Source: Planctomyces sp. SH-PL14
Lineage (GTDB): Bacteria; Planctomycetota; Planctomycetia; Planctomycetales; Planctomycetaceae
Direction: 5' to 3'
Assembly (NCBI RefSeq): GCF_001610835.1
Contig: NZ_CP011270.1
Span: 1,612,001 to 1,676,000, forward strand
Length of the DNA: 64,000 bases
Both the position numbers and the translations under genes were made by a program. This document shows, piece by piece, positions 54,100 to 62,881 of this stretch; the first letter of the stretch is position 1, and each line of letters begins with the position of its first letter. The notes under the pieces were generated by a model. That model was not told the DNA's origin. It did no database searches and saw only the letters and a program-made list of their open reading frames with translations.

Positions 54100-55478
54100 A
54101 CCGCTTCACGATCGCCCTCAAGAGCATCCGCCAGCGGGGTCTCGCGTCGTCGCTCACCTCGCTCAGCGTGGCGCTCGGCGTCGCGCTGATGATCGCCGTC
54201 CTGATCCTGAACAACGCGATCTCCGGGCTCTTCAGCCAGCGGAGCACCGGCTACGACATGATCATCGGGCCCAAGGGGAGCGCCACACAGCTCGTCCTGA
54301 GCACCGTCTACCGCATCGAGCCCCCCATCGAAAATCTGCCGTGGCGGTACTACCGCGAGTGGCAGGCCAAGCCTGAAGTCGAGTACGCGATTCCGGTCGC
54401 CCTGGGAGACACGACCCAGGTGGGACAGTTCCCGATCGTCGGCACGACCGTCGACTACTTCCGGATCCCGTCCGGCTACAACCGTGGGAAGCCGGTGCCG
54501 TACCTGCTTGACGGCGAACTCCCCGGGGGAGCCTGGGACGCCGTCATCGGCAGCGAGGTCGCCCGGAAGAACGGATGGAAGGTCGGCTCCCAGTTCAAAA
54601 TGATCCACGGCGGCCAGGACGAGCACGTCCACGACGAGCTGTTCACCGTCCGCGGCGTCCTGGGAAGGACCACGACTCCGAACGACCGGACGGTCTTCGT
54701 GAACCTGGAAGGCTTCTTCCTGCTGGCCGGGCACGACAAGCCGATCGACGAGGCGGTCGCACGCGAGGCGGACTTCTACCGGGAATCGGTCGAGCAGGTG
54801 CGGGAGCGCTACAAGGCGGACCTCGCGCATCTCAAGGAACATGCCCACCACGATCACGGGGCGGGGCATGACCACGCACACCACGACCACGGTCCGGTTC
54901 CGGACCTGCAGCGGGAAGTGACGTCGATCCTGGTCGTCGCCAAGCAGGACCCGGACTTTCCGTTCCAGTCCCAGTCGTTCGTGATGGGAACGATGGCCGA
55001 CCTCAAGGAGGGCTTTCAGGCTCAGGCGGTCAGCCCGGTCAAGGTCATGACCGACATCATGACGAAGCTCGTGGGGAACATCCGGCTGGCGCTGATGATC
55101 CTGACGGGCCTGATCATCCTGGTCTCGGGGATCGGGATCTTCGTCAGCATCTACAACTCGATGTCCGACCGCCGCCGCGAAATCGGGATCATGCGGGCCC
55201 TCGGGGCCAGCCGCACCGCGGTCATGACGATCATCCTGGCGGAGTCGATCCTCCTGTGCGTCGGCGGGTTCCTCGGCGGACTCGTCCTGGGGCACGGCCT
55301 GATCGCTCTCGGAGCCCCGTTCATCGAGGCCCGCAGCGGACTCGTGATCGAACGATTCAGCTTCGATCCAATCGAACTCACGGTCTTCCCGGCGATCCTC
55401 GTCCTGGCCACGCTCGTCGGGATCGTCCCCGGCCTGACCGCCTACCGGACGGACGTCGCGGACGCGTTGGCGCACTGA
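54096..55478 (+). CDS. ABC transporter permease, FtsX/MacB/DevC-like, with a histidine-rich loop
   Basis: 460 residues. N-terminal helix at about 16-40 (SSLTSLSVALGVALMIAVLILN), a large periplasmic region (45-325), then three helices at about 327-350, 378-402 and 428-448. FtsX-domain blocks: IYNSMSDRRREIGIMRALGASR and LVGIVPGLTAYRTDVADAL. In the periplasmic region a short stretch, residues 249-266, has nine histidines (249, 251, 252, 254, 258, 260, 262, 263, 265) with Asp and Gly between. This points to metal binding. The partner adaptor is probably the HlyD-type protein at 57183, which is separated by one gene on the opposite strand. Substrate unknown. Confidence 0.88.
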   Translation: MNRFTIALKSIRQRGLASSLTSLSVALGVALMIAVLILNNAISGLFSQRSTGYDMIIGPKGSATQLVLSTVYRIEPPIENLPWRYYREWQAKPEVEYAIPVALGDTTQVGQFPIVGTTVDYFRIPSGYNRGKPVPYLLDGELPGGAWDAVIGSEVARKNGWKVGSQFKMIHGGQDEHVHDELFTVRGVLGRTTTPNDRTVFVNLEGFFLLAGHDKPIDEAVAREADFYRESVEQVRERYKADLAHLKEHAHHDHGAGHDHAHHDHGPVPDLQREVTSILVVAKQDPDFPFQSQSFVMGTMADLKEGFQAQAVSPVKVMTDIMTKLVGNIRLALMILTGLIILVSGIGIFVSIYNSMSDRRREIGIMRALGASRTAVMTIILAESILLCVGGFLGGLVLGHGLIALGAPFIEARSGLVIERFSFDPIELTVFPAILVLATLVGIVPGLTAYRTDVADALAH

Positions 55479-55512
55479 GGCGGATTGCCGGCCCTCGCGG
55501 TGGAGGCGGTCC

Positions 55513-57018
55513 TCAGGGCGTGTCCGCGAATTCAAGAATCGTCAGGACCGGGCGATGGTCCGAGGCGACCGGCTCGGCAATGACCCGCGTTTCGACGACG
55601 CGGCAGGCGGCGGCCGGCCGATAGCCGACGAAGTCGATCTGCTGCTTCGGCTGATCCGAGGGGATCGACGGAATCTCGCGGTCGCCGCAGAGCGTCCACC
55701 GCGACGAGACGGCGGCGAGCGTCTCGCTCCCGCGATCGTCGTTGAGGTCCCCGGCGAGGATCGCGAATGCATTTCCAGCCTTCGCCGCGCGGTCATTGAT
55801 GACCTGCATGGAGGCCCGGCGCTCAGCGTCGTCGCGGCGATGGTCCAGATGTGTGGCGAAGGCCTTGACCGGGGCCGCGAGCATCGGAACCGCAATCTCC
55901 GCCATCAGGACGCCGCGCTGCTCCCCTTTCGCGACCACGGGCAGTAGCACGTTCTCGGAACGTGAGATCGGATACCGGCTCAAAAGGGCGTTTCCGTATG
56001 CGCCCCCCTGGAGGGAGAGATTCCCACCGAATGCAACGTGGAACCCGAGCGCCTTGCCGAGGACCGCCGGCTGATCGACGCGGCCGCTTCGGGTCACGTT
56101 CCGATCCACCTCTTGGAGGCAGACGATGTCCGCCGCGCTGACCCGGATCACCTCCGCGATCCGGTCGAGGTCGAGCTTCCCGTCCGTCCCTTCGCCGTGG
56201 TGGATGTTGTAGGTCAGCACCCGCAGCCGCCGGGCCGCGAGACGCTCGGACTCCGCCACGAGCACTCGCTTTCGGCCGCGGTCGATCCCGACGAGGCCAC
56301 CCGTCACAGGATCGGCGGCAATCCCCTGGCCGGTGAACGCGATCGGAACCTCTTCGACAAACTCGAGAACGGTCCCCGTCGCAGGGAGCCGCAGCCGGAA
56401 CGCCATCCGGTCGTCATGGCCGGTCACGAGCAAGGTGTCGTCCGTCCAAATCCCGCCCGAGAGGCTGAACTTCCCGAGCCGCCCGAACAGCTCCGGCGGA
56501 TAGGTGAACCGCGCGAGTTCCTTCCAGTCGGCATCAAACCGGACCAGAAACGTCTCGACGTTGTGTTCGCCAAACTTCGCGAAGTTGCACCACCACTCGT
56601 CCGGCGCCCGCTTCGGCTGATGAATCGCCCACGTCAGGCTGCCGCCGTAGTTCCCGAAGTCATGGAACGTCGTCAGCTCGCCCGTGGCCGGGTCGAACCG
56701 CTTGATCTGGCTCGACTCCGGCGTCTTCGGATAGTTCGAGTGGGCGGCGTACAGGACTCCGTCCCAGACGAAGCCGCTGTTGAGGTGTTTTGCGTCACCG
56801 CGGCTTTCACTCACCCGTGCGTCCGTCGCACGGTCGAACACCACCACCCGGTCGTTGGTAATGGCGTAGAGGTAGCGCTCGTCCGCCGCGGCCGCCTGGT
56901 TCGCCTCCGGCGCGGGAAGCTGACGGACGGATTTCCAGGTCTCGCCGCGGGCGGCCTCCCCTCCGGCCAGGAAAAGCACGGCCGCCACGAGAGCTCGGGA
57001 GAGCGGAGCGATCGACAT
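55513..57018 (-). CDS. Exo/endonuclease/phosphatase (EEP) domain fused to a beta-propeller-like N-terminus
   Basis: 501 residues from the ATG at 57018; a GTG at 57033 would add five residues. A signal peptide ends near residue 23 (AVLFLAGGEAARG). The N-terminal half (about 25-260) looks like a propeller of short beta blades: YLYAITNDRVVVFDRAT, SQIKRFDPATGELTTFHDFG, TWAIHQPKRAPDEWWCNFAK and LSGGIWTDDTLLVTGHDD. The C-terminal half is an EEP domain: RVLTYNIHHGEGTDGKLDLD, VCLQEVDRN, FATHLDHRRDD, AILAGDLNDDRGS and VASDHRPVLTI. These supply the Asn, Glu, Asp and His of the catalytic site. Secreted nuclease or phosphodiesterase; substrate unknown. It lies between the ABC genes and the adaptor gene, in opposite orientation. 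Confidence 0.88.
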   Translation of the reverse strand: MSIAPLSRALVAAVLFLAGGEAARGETWKSVRQLPAPEANQAAAADERYLYAITNDRVVVFDRATDARVSESRGDAKHLNSGFVWDGVLYAAHSNYPKTPESSQIKRFDPATGELTTFHDFGNYGGSLTWAIHQPKRAPDEWWCNFAKFGEHNVETFLVRFDADWKELARFTYPPELFGRLGKFSLSGGIWTDDTLLVTGHDDRMAFRLRLPATGTVLEFVEEVPIAFTGQGIAADPVTGGLVGIDRGRKRVLVAESERLAARRLRVLTYNIHHGEGTDGKLDLDRIAEVIRVSAADIVCLQEVDRNVTRSGRVDQPAVLGKALGFHVAFGGNLSLQGGAYGNALLSRYPISRSENVLLPVVAKGEQRGVLMAEIAVPMLAAPVKAFATHLDHRRDDAERRASMQVINDRAAKAGNAFAILAGDLNDDRGSETLAAVSSRWTLCGDREIPSIPSDQPKQQIDFVGYRPAAACRVVETRVIAEPVASDHRPVLTILEFADTP

Positions 57019-57153
57019 CGGGATGGATTCCACAGACCGAAAAAGAGCGGAAAGACGATCCGCCGAAACGAGTTATGCCGAGGTTTCCCCGCGACGCAAT
57101 CGAGTACGTGGGAATTCACTCGTTCCGCGTAGGCCGCGATGCGGAACGCCGCC

Positions 57154-57159
57154 TAGAAT
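57154..57159 (+). promoter_or_regulatory. TAGAAT -10-like element before the HlyD-type gene
   Basis: GGAACGCCGCCTAGAATT (57143-57160) repeats, with one mismatch over GAACGC..CTAGAATT, the sequence around the clpC -10 (18234-18250). No strong -35 lies 17 bases upstream. It is 24 bases before the chosen start. Confidence 0.35.
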
Positions 57160-57182
57160 TCGCCACCTTCCGCGAGTGTGGC

Positions 57183-58253
57183 ATGCTTCGATCGTTCATT
57201 CTTCCGGCGATTGCCGCCATCACCCTCCTCTTCGCGACGTGGCACGTCATCTCCCGGCAACAGCCGGTCGTCCAGAGCCCCCCTCCGTTCGCCCCGGCCA
57301 CCTCTCCGTATCCGAATCGGGTCGCGGGGGCCGGGATCATCGAGTCCCGGACGGAGAACATCGCGATCGGATCGCACCTCCCGGGGATCGTCGAGACGGT
57401 CTCCGTCAAGGTCGGCCAGAAAGTGCGGCCGGGGGACCCGTTGTTCGTTCTCGACACGCGGCAGATCCGGACCGAGGTGAAGCTGCAGGAGGCCAAGCTG
57501 GCGGCCGCCCAGGCTCAGTTCCAGCGGCTGGCCGACGAGCCGCGGAAGGAAGACATCCCCCCCGCCGAAGCGGCGCTCCGGCAGGCGGCCGCCCAGGTGG
57601 CCCAGATCGAGGACGAGTTCAAGCGGATGGATCGCCTCATCAAGAGCGATGCCGCGACCGAGTCGCAGCTCGTCAGCTCGCGGGAGCGGCTGGCGGCCGC
57701 CAAAGCCCAGTTCGACCGGTCCGACGCGGAACTGAAGCGTCTGCTGGCGGGAGCCTGGGAGGCGGACAAGGCGGTCTCCCGCGCGGGGATTCTGCAGGCC
57801 CAGGCGGAGCTGGAGCAGCGGCAGATCGAACAGGAGCGGCACCGCGTTCTGACGCCAACCGTCCCGACGTCCGACGCGCCGGAGCTGGAAGTCCTGCAGG
57901 TCAATGTCCGCCCCGGCGAGGCGGTCGACACGATGGCCGGCCGCTCACTGATCGTCCTGGGCGACGTCCGGCAGAAGCGGGTGCGGGTCGATATCGACGA
58001 GCACGACGTCCCGCGGTTCCAGCCGGAGTCCCGGGCGTCCGGGAAGGTCCGGGGGGACAGCCAGACGGAGTACCCGCTGCGGTTCGTCCGGGTCGAGCCG
58101 TACATCATCCCCAAGCGGTCGTTGACCGGGGACAATACGGAGCGGGTGGATACGCGGGTCCTGCAGGTGATTTACGAGATCGAGAAAGGGACGGAGGACG
58201 TCTTCGTCGGGCAGCAGATGGATGTGTTTGTCGAGGCCGCAGCGGCACAGTAG
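57183..58253 (+). CDS. HlyD/DevB-type membrane fusion protein
   Basis: 356 residues from the ATG at 57183; an upstream ATG at 57075 gives a longer N-terminus without a signal. One N-terminal transmembrane segment (LRSFILPAIAAITLLFATWH). The biotinyl-lipoyl half is GIIESRTENIAIGSHLPGIV, then VKVGQKVRPGDPLFVLDT, and the hairpin is KLQEAKLAAAQAQFQRLADE, then ATESQLVSSRERLAAAKAQF. The beta-barrel region (RVRVDIDEHDVPRFQPES) follows. Adaptors of this type bridge an ABC or MFS exporter to the outer membrane. The nearest exporter is the ATPase/FtsX-permease pair at 53428-55478, so a DevBCA- or MacAB-like set is a fair inference. Confidence 0.88.
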   Translation: MLRSFILPAIAAITLLFATWHVISRQQPVVQSPPPFAPATSPYPNRVAGAGIIESRTENIAIGSHLPGIVETVSVKVGQKVRPGDPLFVLDTRQIRTEVKLQEAKLAAAQAQFQRLADEPRKEDIPPAEAALRQAAAQVAQIEDEFKRMDRLIKSDAATESQLVSSRERLAAAKAQFDRSDAELKRLLAGAWEADKAVSRAGILQAQAELEQRQIEQERHRVLTPTVPTSDAPELEVLQVNVRPGEAVDTMAGRSLIVLGDVRQKRVRVDIDEHDVPRFQPESRASGKVRGDSQTEYPLRFVRVEPYIIPKRSLTGDNTERVDTRVLQVIYEIEKGTEDVFVGQQMDVFVEAAAAQ

Positions 58254-58287
58254 GACACTGCCTGCTCTCGGCGAGCTTGCGAGCGGA

Positions 58288-58563
58288 GAGCAGGGGGTCA
58301 AGGGGGGAACCCCTTGCCGCCGGAGGCACTCCTGTGAGGAACCGTGGGACACAACGGATGCCCGCTTTGTGGAACCGGCGTTGAGGCCCCCCTCACATCA
58401 CACAGCTGGGTTTGCAATCCCCGCGGGTTGGTGAGGGGGCATACGGCACCATGTCCGCGCTTGGGCACTCACTCCTTCAGACATCTCTCGACGAGACGGC
58501 CTCCGGCGGGCAAAGGGGCGTTGCCCCTCTGCACTCCCCACCAGGGTGCCCCTGGACCCGGTG
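58288..58563 (-). repeat. Palindromic interspersed element, copy H (inverted)
   Basis: Inverted copy in a convergent gap: AGGGGGTCAAGGGGGGAACC, CCCTTGCCGCCGGAGGC, then GGGTTGGTGAGGGGGC and CACCAGGGTGCCCCTGGACC, ending 20 bases before the stop of the alcohol dehydrogenase gene. The TTGGGTTTGAG end found in other copies is missing; GAGCTTGCGAGCGGAGAGC lies there instead. Confidence 0.82.
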
Positions 58564-58583
58564 AGGCAGGAGGGCCGTCGTAA

Positions 58584-59795
58584 TCACCAGGCCGCCCGGT
58601 AAATTGCCAGCACATCCGCCTCGCTCGGCTGACCGGGCGTCGTCGTCATCAGCCGCTTGATCCCGTACGCCTTCGCGGCAAACTCCGGCAGCATCGCCTC
58701 CGTCACCCCCAGGTCCCGCAGCCGCTCCGGGATCCCGATCCGCCGCTTGAGACCGACGACCGCCTCAATCGCCCGGTCCGCCGCTGCCTCCGGCGTTCTT
58801 GCCGCCACGTCTTCGCCCAGGAACTCCGCAATGCTCGCGAACTCCGCGAGCCGCTCCCGACGCGTGAACTCCATCACGAACGGCAACAGCAGCCCGTTCC
58901 CCTCACCATGCGAGCAATGAACCGCCCCCCCTACGGGATACTCCATCGCATGGACCAGGGCCACGCCGCAGTTCGAAAACGCCAACCCCGCCAGCGTCGC
59001 CGCGAACGCCATCCCCTCGCGGTCCGGCAGACTGTCGAGTTGCTCCACCGAGCGGACCAGATGCCGCCCGACGAGCCGGATCGCCCGCTCCGCCAGCAGG
59101 TCCCCCATCGGGTTCTTCCCTTCGTAAGCGGCCAGCTCGCGCGGCGGAGTCGGCATGTCGCCGAACCGTGTATTGGTGAACGCCTCAATCGCGTGCGTCA
59201 GCGTATCGATCCCGCTGTCGGCCGACGGCTTCCGCGGGCACCCCATCGTCAGCAGCGGATCGACCAGAGCCACCCGCGGCCGCAGATGCTGGCTCTGCAT
59301 GCTCAGCTTGATGCGGTTCTCGGTATCGGTCAGCACCGCCGAATGCGACACCTCGCTCCCGGTCCCGGCGGTCGTCGGGATGCACATCAGCGGAATCAGC
59401 GGGCCGGGGATCTGATCGAACCCGAACAGCGTCCGGAACTCGACCGGATGCGAGAGCCCGACCGCCACGACCTTCGCCAGGTCCATGTTGCTCCCGCCCC
59501 CCAGCCCGATCACGCCATCAGGCCGCGCGGACTTGGCGGATGCCAACGCCCGGTCGGTGATCTCAAACGACGGTTCGGGAGCCCCGCCGGTGAACAGGAT
59601 CGGTTCCAGTCCCGCCTCGCGAAGCGAGGCCAGGATCGGCTCGACCAGACCGCAACGTTCCAGAACGGGATCGGTGACGACAAGCGGCCGGGACATGCCG
59701 GCGCGACGGGCCGCCACTCCCGTCTCGTCGGCCGCTCCGGGACCGAACAGGAGACGGTTGCCGTCATGAAAATTCCAGATGCGTCGCGGCGTCAT
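58584..59795 (-). CDS. Iron-containing alcohol dehydrogenase
   Basis: 403 residues, usual length. Oxidises or reduces a small alcohol/aldehyde with NAD(P). NAD-binding GLGGGSNMDLAK (about 97-108) and PTTAGTGSEVS lie in the N-terminal domain. Metal ligands by alignment with the Zymomonas type are Asp197 and His201 in DSGIDTLTHAIEAF, and His282 and His296 in HAMEYPVGG and HCSHGEGNG; the spacing of 14 between the last two is preserved. The group resembles class III ADH used for lactaldehyde, butanol or ethanol. It is probably co-transcribed with the GcvH-like gene upstream (79-base gap). Confidence 0.92.
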   Translation of the reverse strand: MTPRRIWNFHDGNRLLFGPGAADETGVAARRAGMSRPLVVTDPVLERCGLVEPILASLREAGLEPILFTGGAPEPSFEITDRALASAKSARPDGVIGLGGGSNMDLAKVVAVGLSHPVEFRTLFGFDQIPGPLIPLMCIPTTAGTGSEVSHSAVLTDTENRIKLSMQSQHLRPRVALVDPLLTMGCPRKPSADSGIDTLTHAIEAFTNTRFGDMPTPPRELAAYEGKNPMGDLLAERAIRLVGRHLVRSVEQLDSLPDREGMAFAATLAGLAFSNCGVALVHAMEYPVGGAVHCSHGEGNGLLLPFVMEFTRRERLAEFASIAEFLGEDVAARTPEAAADRAIEAVVGLKRRIGIPERLRDLGVTEAMLPEFAAKAYGIKRLMTTTPGQPSEADVLAIYRAAW

Positions 59796-59874
59796 GGGCA
59801 GCCCTCGTCATCGAGCGTGATGAACGTGCGTGCTCGAAATCGAACCCCAAAGCACTTCTGAAAACTGACGACTC

Positions 59875-60333
59875 TCAACTGCTCTCGTTGATCTGCCCTT
59901 TGATCAGCCGCTGCGTGTCTTCCCACTTCGATTCCAGCAGGGCGACGTACTGCTCCGCGGAAAGGAACTCCGCGTCGGTCCGGAACTCGTAGAGCCAGCC
60001 GTCGGAGCTTCCGGCGGTGTTGATCAGCGAAGGGTCGCTCAGGACGGCGTCGTTGAACGCGGCGACGACCCCCGCGGCGGGAGCGTACAGGCTCGACACC
60101 GCCTTCGAGCTCTCGACCTGCCCGATCTCCTGCTTCTTCTGAACGTGCGTTCCGCCGTCGACGAGCCAGTCGAGGAAATAGACGTCCTGCAGCAGCCGGA
60201 TCGAGTACGCCGTAAAGCCGACGCGGAGGACATCCCCATTCGGCTGGAGCCAAAGGTGGTTCTCGGAGTACCGGCGATCAAGGGGGATCCGCGCCTCGTA
60301 TTTCCCCATCATGAAGGTCAGGTGAGCGGACAT
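59875..60333 (-). CDS. GcvH-like lipoyl-carrier protein
   Basis: 152 residues. The lipoylation site is Lys77 in [16 protein letters not shown], matching the ESVKAxSDIYAP motif of glycine cleavage H protein. [21 protein letters not shown] is the usual H-protein start, and [21 protein letters not shown] is the usual end. In the glycine cleavage system the lipoyl arm carries the aminomethyl group between P, T and L proteins. Here gcvT and gcvP are absent from the window, and the next gene is an alcohol dehydrogenase. It may be a lone H protein or a lipoyl carrier for another enzyme. It is longer than E. coli GcvH (129). Confidence 0.85.
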   Translation of the reverse strand: MSAHLTFMMGKYEARIPLDRRYSENHLWLQPNGDVLRVGFTAYSIRLLQDVYFLDWLVDGGTHVQKKQEIGQVESSKAVSSLYAPAAGVVAAFNDAVLSDPSLINTAGSSDGWLYEFRTDAEFLSAEQYVALLESKWEDTQRLIKGQINESS

Positions 60334-60493
60334 CCGGGCAGTCTCAGGAGAGCGTTCGACTCAACGGGACAGCCTCGTAGGGGAGTGTCCTGCTGTCAAT
60401 GACGCCCGGGCGGGAAGAAACCGCCGCCCGGCTCCGCTTCAGAAATCCTTTGGTGGCCGCAACCTTGCGGAGCGACCAGAGGGAAACTGCATC
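60334..60493. other. Divergent gap before the tail-specific protease promoter
   Basis: 160 bases with no gene. The promoter of the leftward gcvH-like gene should lie here, but no clear hexamers are seen. Confidence 0.25.
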
Positions 60494-60522
60494 TTGTGAC
60501 GGTTTTTTTGTTGGACTAGGAT
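60494..60522 (+). promoter_or_regulatory. Sigma-70-like promoter of the tail-specific protease gene
   Basis: TTGTGA (60494-60499), exactly 17 bases, then TAGGAT (60517-60522). Four of six match at each hexamer. The predicted start is near 60529, upstream of both candidate start codons. Confidence 0.55.
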
Positions 60523-60631
60523 TGCGGACGGCAACTGGACAGGTTGACACCGCCTGCGCGTCGGCATGGTGCTGAAGTGGCGGCCGACTGATCCCGACCG
60601 GAGTGGGATCGTTTCTAAAGCGAGACGCAAG

Positions 60632-62683
60632 ATGATTTCAGCTTCACGACGTGTCCGTTACGCCCTGGCGTTGTCGCTGGCGGCGGTGCTCGGCGGACAG
60701 CTGGTTCGCCCCGCTCTCGGGGATGCGGATGACAAGGACACGACGAAGCTCGTGGTGCAGATGGTCTCCCGGTTCCACCTGAGCCGGCCGCAGGTGGACG
60801 ACGCGGTGTCGAGCAAGTTCCTCGACCTTTACATCAAGCACCTCGACCTTCAGAAGCTTTACTTCCTCAAGGCCGACATCGACGAGTTCAACAAGCACCG
60901 CACGACGCTCGACGACGAGCTCAAGGCCGGTGACGTCGGCTTCGGCGTGCTGGTCTTCAACCGCTACAAGGAGCGGATGCAGGCCCAGGTCGCCCTGGCC
61001 CACAAGTGGATCGACGCCAACCACGACTTCTCCGTCGAGGAGACGATGGTCACCGATCGGGATCAGGTCAGCTGGGCCAAGGACCAGGCCGAGCTCGACG
61101 ACCGGTGGCGGCAGCGGATCAAGTTCGACCTGCTCCAGGCCAAGCTGGACGGGACCGAAATGGAGAAGGCGAAGGAGCGGCTCCACAAGCGCTACCGGAA
61201 TGCCCTCCTCAACATCAACAACATGAGCCAGAACGAGGCGGTCGAGTTCTACCTCACCTCGTTCACGCAGGTTTTCGACCCGCACTCCACCTACATGTCC
61301 CCGCAGTCCTGGGAGAACTTCCAGATCGACCTGCGGCTGAGCCTCGACGGAATCGGCGCGGCCCTCCGCTCGGATGACGGGTTCACCATCGTCGCCGAGA
61401 TCGTCAAGGGGGGAGCGGCGGACCGCGACGGCCGCCTCAAGGTCGGCGACAAGATCCTCGCCGTCGGCCAGGGAGACAAGGGTGACCTCGAAGACATCTA
61501 CGAGGCCAAGCTGAACGACGTCGTCCGCAAGATCCGCGGCGAGCGGGGGACGATCGTCCGCCTGCAGGTGAAGCCGGAGGCGGGTGGCGACGCCAAGACG
61601 TACAACATCACCCGCGCCAAGGTCGAGCTCCAGGAGCGGGCGGTCAAGGGGGAGATCATCGACACCCTTCCGCGGACCGGGCGGCCGGGGCGGATCGGCG
61701 TGATCAGCCTCCCCTCGTTCTACCGCGACTTTGAAGGGGCCCAGGGAGGCGCCGAGAACTTCAAGAGCGCCGCCAAGGACATGGAGCTCGTCCTCCAGAA
61801 CTTTGCCCGCGAAGGGGTCGACGCCGTGATCGTCGACCTTCGGGACAACGGCGGGGGAGCTCTGAGCGAAGCGATCGAAGTCTCCGGCCACTTCCTCGAC
61901 CAGGGTCCGGTCGTCCAGGTCAAGGAGCCGAACGGCCGCGTGCGGGCTCTCGACGACGAACTCCAGGGAGTCCTCTACAACGGCCCGCTCGTCGTGGTCT
62001 GCAACCGCCTCTCCGCCTCCGCCTCGGAGATCTTCGCGGGGGTCATCAAGGACTACCACCGCGGGATTGTCGTCGGTGATACGACGACGCACGGCAAGGG
62101 AACGGTCCAGAACCTGATGGAAGTGGCGGCCAGCGAGCCGTTCCGGATCTTCCGCGGCGTCGATCGCGGCAAGCTCAAGATGACGATCCAGCAGTTCTAC
62201 CGCGTCAACGGCCACAGCACCCAGAGCCGCGGCGTCCGGTCGGACGTCGTCCTCCCCTCGATCCTGGACCACCTCGATCAGGGCGAAGCGTTCCTCGACA
62301 ACGCCTTGCCGTTCGACCAGATCCAGGAAGCGAGCCACGAGGACAACCGGATGGTCTCGCCGAACCTGGTCGCTCAGCTGCAGAAGGGGAGCGAAGGCCG
62401 CGTTGCCCGCGACGAGGAGTTCGGCAAGGTCAACAAGGCGATCACCCGTTACCTGGAGCGGAAGAGCCGCAAGTCGGTCTCGCTGAACGAGACCGTCCAG
62501 AAGGCCGAGCGGGATCTCGACAAGGAGATCATCGACCAGGAAGGGGAGAACACGGACGAGGAAGGTCTTCCGAAGAAGAAGGACGAGAAGTTCTTCCCGG
62601 AGAACGCCTACAACAAGGAACTCCTCAACGTGACCCTGGACTACATCGCCGGCCTCAAGAACCACGTTGCGGTTCAGAAGTAG
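60632..62683 (+). CDS. prc: Tail-specific (C-terminal processing) protease, S41A family with PDZ
   Basis: 683 residues from the ATG at 60632; the ATG at 60566 would add 22 residues before the signal peptide (ALALSLAAVLGGQLVRPALG). An N-terminal helical region (45-230) holds FDPHSTYMSPQSWENF, followed by a PDZ domain (about 240-340) with the LSLDGIGAAL carboxylate-binding strand and GGAADRDGRLKVGDKILAVG. The S41 protease core has Ser463 in NRLSASASEIFAG and Lys489 in THGKGTVQ, aligned with Ser452 and Lys477 of E. coli Prc; NGGGALSEAIEVSG precedes. The C-terminal part is long and charged. The enzyme trims or degrades periplasmic proteins from their C-termini. Own promoter and terminator are visible. 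Confidence 0.93.
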   Translation: MISASRRVRYALALSLAAVLGGQLVRPALGDADDKDTTKLVVQMVSRFHLSRPQVDDAVSSKFLDLYIKHLDLQKLYFLKADIDEFNKHRTTLDDELKAGDVGFGVLVFNRYKERMQAQVALAHKWIDANHDFSVEETMVTDRDQVSWAKDQAELDDRWRQRIKFDLLQAKLDGTEMEKAKERLHKRYRNALLNINNMSQNEAVEFYLTSFTQVFDPHSTYMSPQSWENFQIDLRLSLDGIGAALRSDDGFTIVAEIVKGGAADRDGRLKVGDKILAVGQGDKGDLEDIYEAKLNDVVRKIRGERGTIVRLQVKPEAGGDAKTYNITRAKVELQERAVKGEIIDTLPRTGRPGRIGVISLPSFYRDFEGAQGGAENFKSAAKDMELVLQNFAREGVDAVIVDLRDNGGGALSEAIEVSGHFLDQGPVVQVKEPNGRVRALDDELQGVLYNGPLVVVCNRLSASASEIFAGVIKDYHRGIVVGDTTTHGKGTVQNLMEVAASEPFRIFRGVDRGKLKMTIQQFYRVNGHSTQSRGVRSDVVLPSILDHLDQGEAFLDNALPFDQIQEASHEDNRMVSPNLVAQLQKGSEGRVARDEEFGKVNKAITRYLERKSRKSVSLNETVQKAERDLDKEIIDQEGENTDEEGLPKKKDEKFFPENAYNKELLNVTLDYIAGLKNHVAVQK

Positions 62684-62711
62684 CAGGCCGGTAGACGATT
62701 CCGACATCGAC

Positions 62712-62752
62712 GCGGAGACCGAGTTTTCAGGACTCGGTCTCCGCATGCTTTT
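62712..62752 (+). terminator. Intrinsic terminator of the tail-specific protease gene
   Basis: Perfect 13-bp stem, GCGGAGACCGAGT (62712-62724) and ACTCGGTCTCCGC (62732-62744), seven-base loop TTTCAGG, then ATGCTTTTG. It begins 28 bases after the stop. Confidence 0.85.
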
Positions 62753-62881
62753 GCGGGCTCGGGTTTTGCATTAAGGTTCCCCCAAATTACGTTGGCAAAT
62801 TCCGCAGGCAAACTGCCATCGGCAGCGGGCCGGGTCGCCCGCCGCGAAACGATCACTGATATTCGCACAGGTCACAGCATC

